The notes below the pieces were generated by a model. It made no database searches and was not told the origin of the DNA. It saw nothing but the letters and a program-made list of their open reading frames with translations. Positions 1 to 5,174 of a stretch of 6,226 bases of DNA are shown piece by piece. A program made the position numbers and the translations under genes. This stretch comes from Candidatus Aenigmatarchaeota archaeon. Its GTDB lineage: Archaea > Aenigmatarchaeota > Aenigmatarchaeia > CG10238-14 > SpSt-28. Position 1 is the stretch's first letter, and every line of letters begins with the position of its first letter. The stretch is taken from assembly GCA_023256115.1 (NCBI GenBank), contig JAGDWU010000040.1, positions 1 to 6,226 on the forward strand, in the 5' to 3' direction.

Positions 1-171
1 GATAATTATATCGTTATCGATATAACAGACATGAAAATGGAAGAGTTTGGGAAACTAATGAACTTTTTGAATGAAAATAATATAAACTTTTTCTTTGAGA
101 GGCATAACGATATTGTCAGATTAGCAGTTTTTAAAAATAACTTTATTAAGCATTTATATGAGCAAAAATAA
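1..171 (+). CDS. Hypothetical protein, C-terminal end only
   Basis: The frame is open from the first base of the window to a TAA at 169-171, giving 56 residues that end KHLYEQK. It begins with a beta-strand-like stretch (NYIVIDIT), followed by a charged helix (about residues 11-25) and a strand-like IVRLAVF. This suggests the end of a small alpha/beta domain, but I do not recognise a family. ATGs at 31 and 37 could be starts. I prefer a gene truncated by the window edge because the hydrophobic strand before them reads as normal protein. The last 14 bases overlap the start of the next gene in another frame, a layout typical of translational coupling. No function is proposed. Confidence 0.6.
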   Translation, partial: DNYIVIDITDMKMEEFGKLMNFLNENNINFFFERHNDIVRLAVFKNNFIKHLYEQK

Positions 172-763
172 AAAGTACAAGCAAAATAATTTAAAGCAAA
201 ATGAAAACGAAACAAAAAATAATTTAAAGCAAAATAATAAGGAGGATGAAATTGAAAAGATTTTAAAACAAATTGGGGCAAAATATAAAAAAATAACATT
301 TTCACATGATTCAGATAATAACGATGGTGAGAATGAGTTAATGAAAGATTTTAATAATTACAAAAATGAATTTAAAATTTATCAGAAATTAAAAAGCAAA
401 GAAGCTTTAAAGAGGAGAATGGCATATATAAATTTAATTTGGTATTTGCTTGGATATCATTATAGTGTTTGGTACTTTTTAATTCAATTGCTAAAATATG
501 TTGGTACTGGAATAGCATTTTTAATATTTAGTGCAATATTGTTTTTTTTACCTTATCAAATGTTTAAATTTGCAAGTTATATATGTTTTGTGATTGGGCT
601 AATAAGTACTGTGTTGGGTTTATTGTTTTTATTACCATCTCTACACATTTATTTTAAGCAATTAAAACGAGCATATTCTACTTCAATAAAGCCGATAAAT
701 TTGGAAAAACTTGTTAAAAAAGCTAAAAAGTTGGCAATGCAAAAGGCTAAAGTTAGGCAATAA
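158..763 (+). CDS. Hypothetical membrane protein with Lys/Asn-rich N-terminal tail
   Basis: This 201-residue protein is unrecognised. Residues 1-85 are highly polar, rich in Lys, Asn, Gln and Glu, and probably cytoplasmic. NNLKQN occurs twice, at 10-15 and 21-26. Residues 90-111 are hydrophobic with many aromatics and may be a membrane segment. Two clearer transmembrane helices follow at about 114-132 and 139-161, separated by a short YQMFKF loop, so they form a hairpin. The tail (about 167-201) is strongly basic and helical. The ATG at 158 is the only early start and lies inside the end of the upstream gene; no Shine-Dalgarno precedes it. Small membrane proteins with charged tails are common in archaeal viruses, but the sequence gives no specific role. 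Confidence 0.8.
   Translation: MSKNKKYKQNNLKQNENETKNNLKQNNKEDEIEKILKQIGAKYKKITFSHDSDNNDGENELMKDFNNYKNEFKIYQKLKSKEALKRRMAYINLIWYLLGYHYSVWYFLIQLLKYVGTGIAFLIFSAILFFLPYQMFKFASYICFVIGLISTVLGLLFLLPSLHIYFKQLKRAYSTSIKPINLEKLVKKAKKLAMQKAKVRQ
183..235 (+). repeat. In-frame 20-bp direct repeat inside the membrane-protein gene
   Basis: The 20-mer aaaataatttaaagcaaaat occurs exactly at 183-202 and again at 216-235. The offset is 33 bases, so it encodes NNLKQN twice in the same frame. This looks like a short tandem duplication of an 11-codon unit in which the spacer (ENETK) has since diverged. Confidence 0.7.
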
Positions 764-811
764 CGTATTTTGGGCTAAATAGTATATTGTGCATTTTTGG
801 GCAAAAATTTT

Positions 812-830
812 AATTTTTTTGAAAAAAATT
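812..830 (+). terminator. Probable T-tract terminator of the left + strand operon
   Basis: About 50 bases after the stop at 763 lies AATTTTTTT, one central G, then AAAAAAATT: a perfect 9-bp inverted repeat with a run of seven T on the + strand. Archaeal RNA polymerase commonly terminates at oligo(T), so this is a reasonable 3' end. The same bases are part of a longer inverted repeat, so the role is not certain. Confidence 0.4.
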
Positions 831-850
831 GAGATATTTCATTCCATCAT

Positions 851-1220
851 TGCAATTCAAAACATATTTTTAATGCGATGGGCATGAGGCTTAATAATTA
901 TTTACATTTTGTTTAAGTTTAAATATATTATTCACTGCTCAATAACAAATAATTTAATGCAACTAGCAAATTAATAATATTTCCCTGCAAATAGTATTAA
1001 ATACAGTATGCAAAAAACAAGCTCGACAAAAATTAAAAGCCAATCAGAAAAATTTTGAATGCGCAATAATATTTAAGCCCAAATAATGTAAGCCAGTAGC
1101 ATGCGCCAATAAAAAATAAATGAAAATCAATTTCGAGCAAAATTAAAATTGTTTTTAGCAATGTTTTGCGTGCTTGATAATAATTTTTATGATTTTGTTT
1201 AAGTTTTTTTAATATTTGTT
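851..1220. repeat. Diverged direct repeat (copies about 851-932 and 1136-1220)
   Basis: The core is identical for 15 bases (ATTTTGTTTAAGTTT) at 906-920 and 1192-1206. It is preceded by TAATAATT at 892-899 and 1178-1185 with the same spacing. Weaker similarity runs outward: GC[G/A]ATG, then CTT and a 3-base insertion in the right copy, and AATAT..TTC on the other side. Copies lie about 286 bases apart in the same orientation. A 3-base indel suits either former coding sequence or structured RNA. Confidence 0.5.
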
Positions 1221-1248
1221 CTTGATTTATTAATAATATTTTGGGCAA
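1033..1248 (-). CDS. Doubtful small membrane protein frame (TTG start)
   Basis: A 71-codon frame opens with TTG at 1248-1246; it contains no Met or Val codon, so no ATG or GTG start is possible. The product would have a basic, Gln/Lys-rich first half (KLKQNHKNYYQARK, about residues 15-28) and a hydrophobic second half (about 33-71), compatible with one or two membrane segments. Against it: neighbouring genes use ATG, no ribosome-binding site or promoter is evident, and a frame this long is not very rare by chance in a gap of this size. The partial homologous copy at 851-932 has a stop at the matching position, so if this is a gene, that copy is a broken relative. I consider it more likely non-coding. 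Confidence 0.22.
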   Translation of the reverse strand: MPKILLINQEQILKKLKQNHKNYYQARKTLLKTILILLEIDFHLFFIGACYWLTLFGLKYYCAFKIFLIGF

Positions 1249-1492
1249 AATTTAATATTATTTTAATTTCCTTGAGAAATGATAATAAAAAATCAATTAA
1301 AAGGGTTTTGTTAATAAAAGGCGCGAAAATTTTGGGCAAAACAATTTTGGCTTAAATTTTTTCCTGCTTTGTGATAAAATTTTTACTATTTAATTTAATT
1401 AAGTAGTCAATGAAAAATCTCAATTCCTTCAAAAAATTTTTTTGTTTTTGCTAAAATTTTTTTTCTAAATTTTTTCCAAAAGCCAAATTTAC

Positions 1493-1540
1493 ATTAAAGT
1501 TTTGTGTATTTGACCCAGGTTAAACGACCAAAACTTTAAT
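1493..1540. other. Stem-loop with perfect 12-bp stem (unit 1)
   Basis: ATTAAAGTTTTG at 1493-1504 is perfectly complementary to CAAAACTTTAAT at 1529-1540. The 24-base loop contains a second helix, TTTGACC (1509-1515) with GGTTAAA (1518-1524), which includes one G-T wobble when read as + strand RNA. A related unit follows at 1566-1603. It lies 3' of the - strand operon, so it could be a 3'-end structure or terminator of that transcript, although no strong U-tract follows. A protein-binding palindrome or a cruciform is also possible. Confidence 0.6.
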
Positions 1541-1565
1541 CTAAATTAAGCTTTATCTAGTTCAA

Positions 1566-1603
1566 TTTTTTGAGCATTTACCTTAGGCTAAACGCTCAAA
1601 ATT
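1566..1603. other. Stem-loop related to unit 1 (unit 2)
   Basis: TTTTGAGC (1568-1575) pairs with GCTCAAAA (1594-1601). Inside, TTTA-CC (1577-1582) pairs with GG (1586-1587) and TAAA (1589-1592), leaving a TTA loop and one bulged base. Read as - strand RNA, the 1576/1593 mismatch becomes a G-U pair, giving a nearly continuous 15-bp helix. The order of elements and the core TAAACG...CAAAA match unit 1, 68 bases away, while the outer stem sequences differ but still pair. The stop codon of the 28-codon ORF lies inside it. Confidence 0.55.
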
Positions 1604-1674
1604 TCATCCAAAATTTTCTTATCCTTTTCCAGCCTTTTCCTTATTTTTTCCAATATTTCATCAATTTCATCCAT
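1588..1674 (-). CDS. Putative 28-residue helical microprotein
   Basis: An ATG at 1674-1672 starts 4 bases after the TGA of the zinc-finger gene and reads to a TAG at 1590-1588. The product begins MDEIDEILEKIRKR and ends ILDEILSV. Ile and Leu fall at 3-4 residue spacing among alternating acidic and basic residues, as in a short amphipathic helix or coiled coil. The close spacing and the same strand purine bias as the upstream genes support translation as the last gene of the operon. It could instead be the remnant of a longer C-terminus of the zinc-finger protein lost by a one-base shift, because it is in the neighbouring frame. No function is proposed. Confidence 0.42.
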   Translation of the reverse strand: MDEIDEILEKIRKRLEKDKKILDEILSV

Positions 1675-1678
1675 ATTT

Positions 1679-2410
1679 TCATTGCTTTTCCTCTTGTTTA
1701 TTTTCCTGTTTTTCCTGTTCTTGCTCTTCTTGCTCTTTTGATTCTTCAATTTCCTCCTTTTTTATTACTTTAGCTCTTCTTCTTTTCCTTAATTTTAATC
1801 TTTCATCTAATTCCTTCATTTCCTCTTCAGTTAATGTTATATCTTTTGCCAATTCATTTACTAAATCATCATAAAATTGCAACATTTCTTTTTCAATATC
1901 ATAATGAGCATGCCTTATATGTTCTCTAAACTCCATTGCATCTTCAGTTTTATAACCTTCAAATGGGCAATATAATCTACCTTCCATTAAATGTTGCTTT
2001 ACTGTATCCCTTAATTCATTCAATACCTTTAATTCTTCTTCTTTTAATGCTTCTGAAAATTCATAAGGATGCCAATTTGCAAAATGATTCCAAATATCTG
2101 CATAAGTATAAAAGCTTTTGCCACATATTGAACATACATATATTTCCATTTCCTTTGTTGCCCCTATAAATGTATCCTTATCCCAATCTCTATGAGCTGT
2201 TAATATATGTGATACAAATTGGCTAACAAACATTGATTGAAAATCGCATAATGGACATTTTACCATTTCAACATTTGTTTTTTCTATTTTCTTTTCAATA
2301 TGTTTATCTACAGCCCTATTATATGCAACATTCTGTATTAGCATTGGATTAATGTTTTTATAAACGCTTTCACTTTCTTTATTATCTTCTTTTTGGTCTT
2401 TTTGTTCCAT
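1679..2410 (-). CDS. C2H2 zinc-finger protein, probable DNA-binding regulator
   Basis: This 243-residue protein starts at the ATG 2410-2408, 7 bases after the stop of the upstream gene. A TTG at 2428 would add six residues and overlap that gene, so I prefer the ATG. Finger 1 has C52, C55, H68, H73; finger 2 has C93, C96, H109, H114. Both are C-x2-C-x12-H-x4-H. A third unit keeps the exact spacing (C148, E151, H164, H169) but has Glu in place of the second Cys. A helical linker separates fingers 2 and 3. The C-terminal part has a basic patch (KLRKRRRAKVIKK, about 206-218) and then a Glu/Gln/Lys-rich low-complexity tail. C2H2 proteins are frequent in archaeal viruses, usually as putative transcription factors. 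DNA binding is inferred from the fingers and the basic patch; protein-protein binding is an alternative. Confidence 0.88.
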   Translation of the reverse strand: MEQKDQKEDNKESESVYKNINPMLIQNVAYNRAVDKHIEKKIEKTNVEMVKCPLCDFQSMFVSQFVSHILTAHRDWDKDTFIGATKEMEIYVCSICGKSFYTYADIWNHFANWHPYEFSEALKEEELKVLNELRDTVKQHLMEGRLYCPFEGYKTEDAMEFREHIRHAHYDIEKEMLQFYDDLVNELAKDITLTEEEMKELDERLKLRKRRRAKVIKKEEIEESKEQEEQEQEKQENKQEEKQ

Positions 2411-2417
2411 AATATTA

Positions 2418-4403
2418 TTATGAAGCAATATATATTCTAAACCTTCCTGTTGGCTCTTTTATTATTAATGCATTTTCTTTTAAATTTTGAATTAAATCAA
2501 TTTGTGCATAAATTTCACTTAATTCCCTTTCTATTAACCTTTTATTACTTTCAATTGCAAATTTATCCTTTAATTCTTCTAACATTTTTGCCCTTTTATT
2601 TAATTCTTCCAATGCTTTTTTCCAATCATATCTTTGAAATTCAAATTGAGTTTCAATTAATATTCTTATTTCATTATCATCAAATCCTAAATCGCGTAAA
2701 TATTCAATAATTTCATTTATACCCAATTTCCCAAATCTATATGCTCTTAATAATTGTGAAATTGTTAAATTTCTATCTCTTATTCTTGTTATTTTTGATG
2801 CTTCTAATAATAAGTTTGCATATTCTTCACTATAACCAATTCTTTTTAACATTTCTATTGCAAAATTTTTATCAATTAATCCAAGCTTATAAAGCTTAAT
2901 AATATCATTTTTACTTATTTCCCTTCTTTTCTCTTCTACTATTTTTTCCTTACTTTTTTCATATGCTTTTAATATTAAATCGCTTTCAAAATCGTCATAT
3001 CCTATTTGCTTTAATAAATTAATAGCCAAATTTCTATCAATTACATTGTTTAAATACATTCTTACTATATCACTTTTTGTTAGTTCTCTACTTACATTCC
3101 TATTTTTTAATGCAAATTGTCTTATCCACAATTGTACTAATAGTTCAGCTTCATCATCGCTATATCCTAAATTTTTCAAATATTCTTTTGCTTTATTAAC
3201 ATCAATTATTTCATTTCTTAGCATTTCCTTTATTTCACTTTTTGTAAATTCTTTATCCTTTTCCCTTTTTCTTGCTTTAATTGCTTGAATTATTAATTTT
3301 GCATCATCAATATTAAATCCCAAATTTATTAATTTTTTTAATACATATTCTTCTTTATCAGGAAATGCAAACAAAATATCATCAATATAGCTTAATGGCA
3401 ATTCCCTTTTTGCAGTTTTTATTATTACATTTATTGCATTTTCACTATATCCTATTTGCCTTAATATTTCCCTTAAATGATTTACATCTACTATATTTGC
3501 TGAAATCATTTTTGCTGTTGTTGAGCTTAATATTTCATAAACGAGCAAACTCTTTTTTAATTTTATTGTTTCATCGCTATATCCTATTAACCTTAACAAA
3601 TATTCATATTGATTTAAATCTATTTTTCCCAAAATTAGCAATTTTTCCAAATTATCTTCAGGCAAATTTTTATATAAAATTTTTATTATATAATCAATTG
3701 CCTCATCTTTAAATCCAATATTCTTTAGCATTTCTTTCACATAGCTTTCATCTATTTGTCTACTTCTTAATAATATTTCTTGTTTTGAGCTTGTTATTTC
3801 ATCAAAAAGCAAATTTTTTACTTTTTCTATTTTTTCATCGCTATATCCTAAAATTGCTAAAGCATTATAATAATCTTCATATGTTCCAAAACCTCTAACA
3901 TAAATTTTTTCTGCTTCATCTCTAGTCAAATTTTTAGGCCTTAATGCATATCTTACAGCATCCCTTGCTGGTTCAGCAATTAATGCATCAAGTATTGGAG
4001 CGAATGCAACCCAGCTTAACCAACCAATTCCATAACTCCATGCATATGAACTGTACAAACTTGAAACCATATATCCTAAACCTGAATCAAATGAACCTGC
4101 CAAAAAGCTTAGATATGCACCTTCTATATTAAACATTTTTAAATAGTCTGTAAATGATTTAATTTTTTCATATGCTTTTGTTTTATCCAATTCACTTTTA
4201 ATTTTTTCATACTCTTTATCAGCTGAAAATTTTTTTAATAAATAATCAAAATCTGTTATTTCTTGCAATCTAGAATTTAATGCCCCAAATATAGCTGTTC
4301 CTACAGTTATTCTTACTATTCCTGTAAATACAGATTGAACAATTGGAACTAAAGCTCCTTGTAATAATGCAGCCCCTAAAGCGCCAATTAATGGAGCTAC
4401 CAT
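2418..4403 (-). CDS. Large helical-repeat protein with hydrophobic N-terminus, probable structural protein
   Basis: The 661-residue protein begins at ATG 4403-4401, 10 bases after the preceding stop. Residues 1-42 form two hydrophobic, Gly/Ala-rich segments without a clear cleavage site. A charged helix follows (about 50-90), then a second hydrophobic, aromatic region (about 95-143). From about 158 to 592 there are nine repeats of the form helix, [GNL]xID-like turn, helix, G[YF][SD][DE], helix. The Gly of the G-Y/F pair is at 186, 230, 274, 318, 362, 413, 468, 523 and 573: spacing is exactly 44 four times, then 50-55. Residues about 590-645 look like a coiled coil. The protein has no Cys. I do not recognise a named family. 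Size, membrane-like N-terminus, repeats and neighbours suggest a virion structural or membrane-spanning assembly protein; this is inference. Confidence 0.85.
   Translation of the reverse strand: MVAPLIGALGAALLQGALVPIVQSVFTGIVRITVGTAIFGALNSRLQEITDFDYLLKKFSADKEYEKIKSELDKTKAYEKIKSFTDYLKMFNIEGAYLSFLAGSFDSGLGYMVSSLYSSYAWSYGIGWLSWVAFAPILDALIAEPARDAVRYALRPKNLTRDEAEKIYVRGFGTYEDYYNALAILGYSDEKIEKVKNLLFDEITSSKQEILLRSRQIDESYVKEMLKNIGFKDEAIDYIIKILYKNLPEDNLEKLLILGKIDLNQYEYLLRLIGYSDETIKLKKSLLVYEILSSTTAKMISANIVDVNHLREILRQIGYSENAINVIIKTAKRELPLSYIDDILFAFPDKEEYVLKKLINLGFNIDDAKLIIQAIKARKREKDKEFTKSEIKEMLRNEIIDVNKAKEYLKNLGYSDDEAELLVQLWIRQFALKNRNVSRELTKSDIVRMYLNNVIDRNLAINLLKQIGYDDFESDLILKAYEKSKEKIVEEKRREISKNDIIKLYKLGLIDKNFAIEMLKRIGYSEEYANLLLEASKITRIRDRNLTISQLLRAYRFGKLGINEIIEYLRDLGFDDNEIRILIETQFEFQRYDWKKALEELNKRAKMLEELKDKFAIESNKRLIERELSEIYAQIDLIQNLKENALIIKEPTGRFRIYIAS
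2628..3932 (-). repeat. Nine protein-level helical repeats, 44 then 50-55 residues
   Basis: Typical units read TKSDIVRMYLNNVID...LKQIGY and SKNDIIKLYKLGLID...LKRIGY. At DNA level most copies have diverged. The + strand 16-mer tcatcgctatatccta (coding GYSDE on the - strand) is still identical at 3154-3169, 3571-3586 and 3835-3850. Copies with 50-55 spacing carry an extra basic linker (for example KARKREKDKEF) before the first helix. Confidence 0.85.
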
Positions 4404-4413
4404 AATTTATTTT

Positions 4414-5148
4414 TTATTTCCTTAATTTTTCCAACAGTTTTGTATAATCCTCAATATTTACCAAATATTCCTTTCTTTTCATTGTAATAATTTTTTGCAT
4501 TTCTTCTTGTGTTTGTTTTATTATTTGTTCCAATTGAGGCTTATAATAATGGTTTATAAAATCATATGTAGTACTTCTAATCCATTCAATTATTTGTGAT
4601 GTTAAAGATGTAAATAAATTAATTAAATTTTTTATTATTGCTTCAAATATTTCGCTTAATTTTTGCTTTAACCATTCAAATGCATTATTAACAAAATCTT
4701 GAATTGGCTTAATAATGCTTAATATTGCATTTCTCAAGTTTTCTATTAATGGATTAACAATATTTAAAATATAACCAATTGGATTTGATAAAAAATCTTT
4801 AATGTTTGCTACTAAAGCATAAAAAACTTGTTTAATTTTTCCAATTGGGTCTCTTAAAAATTCAATTGTTTCCCTAACTAAAATACGCATTAATTCATAA
4901 AGCCAAGGGAATCTAGATTTAATAAATTCAATTATTTTTGAACCTAACCATTCTAATGCTCCTGATATATTGCTAATTGCACTTTTAATTAATTCCCATA
5001 AGTTTCCTAAAGCATTTCTTAATGTTTGCCATATTATGCTAGCAATCCAACTTACAAAGCTTGAAACACCTTTTAATAAATCTGCAATAAAATCTCTTAA
5101 TGATGCTAATGCATTTTTAATCCAATTTATTAAATCACCGAAAACCAT
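4414..5148 (-). CDS. Trp-rich amphipathic-helix protein, probably membrane- or lipid-associated
   Basis: This 244-residue protein starts at ATG 5148-5146. A TTG at 5169 in the same frame would add seven residues (MNKYKYL) but leave only 5 bases to the divergent gene, so the ATG is preferred. The first ~195 residues are almost entirely amphipathic helix with Trp at 9, 34, 40, 51, 67, 82, 159 and 189, and Ile/Leu/Phe at 3-4 residue spacing. Short breaks occur at FLRDPIG (97-103) and FLSNPIG (119-125), 22 residues apart, and at IIKPI (145-149). The last ~50 residues are charged and helical. No single segment is hydrophobic enough for a standard transmembrane helix across its whole length, so surface binding to lipid is likelier. 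It is the first gene of the operon. The family is unknown; a membrane-shaping virion protein or a tape-measure-like rod are alternatives. Confidence 0.82.
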   Translation of the reverse strand: MVFGDLINWIKNALASLRDFIADLLKGVSSFVSWIASIIWQTLRNALGNLWELIKSAISNISGALEWLGSKIIEFIKSRFPWLYELMRILVRETIEFLRDPIGKIKQVFYALVANIKDFLSNPIGYILNIVNPLIENLRNAILSIIKPIQDFVNNAFEWLKQKLSEIFEAIIKNLINLFTSLTSQIIEWIRSTTYDFINHYYKPQLEQIIKQTQEEMQKIITMKRKEYLVNIEDYTKLLEKLRK

Positions 5149-5174
5149 TAAATATTTATATTTGTTCAATAATT
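5149..5174. promoter_or_regulatory. 26-base divergent promoter region
   Basis: The only sequence between the - strand operon (ATG 5148) and the + strand gene (ATG 5175) contains AAATATTTATA at 5150-5160. This TATA-like box is centred about 20 bases before the + strand ATG, as expected for a leaderless archaeal transcript. For the operon the comparable position overlaps the + gene start (taattat, about 5169-5175), a weaker match. Both promoters would share or overlap the same bases. Confidence 0.45.

Larger units (their letters stand above)
767..1342. repeat. Dispersed quasi-palindromic motif TTTTGGGCAAAA
   Basis: The exact 12-mer TTTTGGGCAAAA is at 795-806, 1239-1250 and 1330-1341. A one-base variant (TTTTGGGCTAAA) is at 768-779. 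Looser relatives are TTTTGGCTTAAA at 1345-1356 and, on the - strand, ATTTGGGCTTAAA around 1071-1083. Each exact copy has TTTTG and CAAAA arms around a GG centre, like a short operator or iteron. GGGC is rare in such A+T-rich DNA, so three exact copies within ~550 bases are unlikely to be chance. Confidence 0.6.
794..1456. repeat. Imperfect inverted repeat bracketing the gene-poor gap
   Basis: The left arm is 794-843 and the right arm 1409-1456, in opposite orientation. The best-matched core is TTTTTTGAA, then ATTGAGAT[A/T]TTTCATT, at 815-843 on the + strand and 1436-1409 on the - strand, about 25 of 29 positions identical with one gap. Outside the core both arms also carry GCAAAAA at the same distance within one base. 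The enclosed spacer is about 565 bases and contains the direct-repeat pair and the weak 71-codon frame. Confidence 0.55.
764..1587. other. Long gene-poor gap between converging transcription units
   Basis: No convincing gene occupies these ~825 bases, although the rest of the window has gaps of 4-28 bases. Purine/pyrimidine strand asymmetry, strong in the flanking genes, largely disappears here. The stretch holds repeated TTTTGGGCAAAA motifs, an imperfect inverted repeat bracketing about 794-1456, a diverged direct repeat, a weak 71-codon frame on the - strand, and a stem-loop at its right edge. Promoters are not expected because flanking genes point inward. A replication origin or partition site, a small non-autonomous element, decayed genes or non-coding RNAs remain possible; the sequence does not decide between them. 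Confidence 0.7.

Noticed and set aside
241..263. GGAGG followed by ATG at 246, resembling a ribosome-binding site and start
   Set aside because: The GGAGG abuts the ATG with no spacing, and the frame from 246 stops after six codons. It is coding sequence for KEDEIEK in the membrane-protein gene.
6..305. 99-codon - strand frame at the left end
   Set aside because: It is antisense to two overlapping + strand genes with better composition. Its Phe/Leu-rich product is the expected shadow of A-rich coding sequence.
1262..1300. C/D-box guide RNA suggested by AATGATAA near 1278
   Set aside because: No proper RUGAUGA C box with a CUGA D box at suitable distance was found on either strand of the gap.
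794..1456. CRISPR-like array formed by the repeated TTTTGGGCAAAA motifs
   Set aside because: Spacing between copies is irregular (about 26 to 445 bases), the motif is only 12 bases and no cas genes are present.
1505..1528. tRNA T-arm-like string GGGTCAAATAC on the - strand within stem-loop unit 1
   Set aside because: There is no acceptor, D or anticodon arm around it, and unit 2 lacks the T-loop consensus. The resemblance is limited to a few bases.
1675..1682. Frameshift joining the zinc-finger gene to the 28-codon ORF
   Set aside because: There is no slippery heptamer, and the zinc-finger protein ends naturally in a low-complexity tail. The ORF has its own ATG 4 bases later. It is kept only as an alternative.
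1570..1773. 67-codon + strand frame rich in Phe, Leu, Ile and Pro
   Set aside because: It lies antisense to the Glu/Gln/Lys-rich tail of the zinc-finger gene and the mini-ORF. Its composition is the mirror of that purine-rich coding strand.
2450..3712. Several + strand frames of 80-115 codons opposite the repeat-protein gene
   Set aside because: All are Leu/Phe/Ile/His-rich shadows of the purine-rich - strand gene. They break between repeats and have no start context or spacing of their own.
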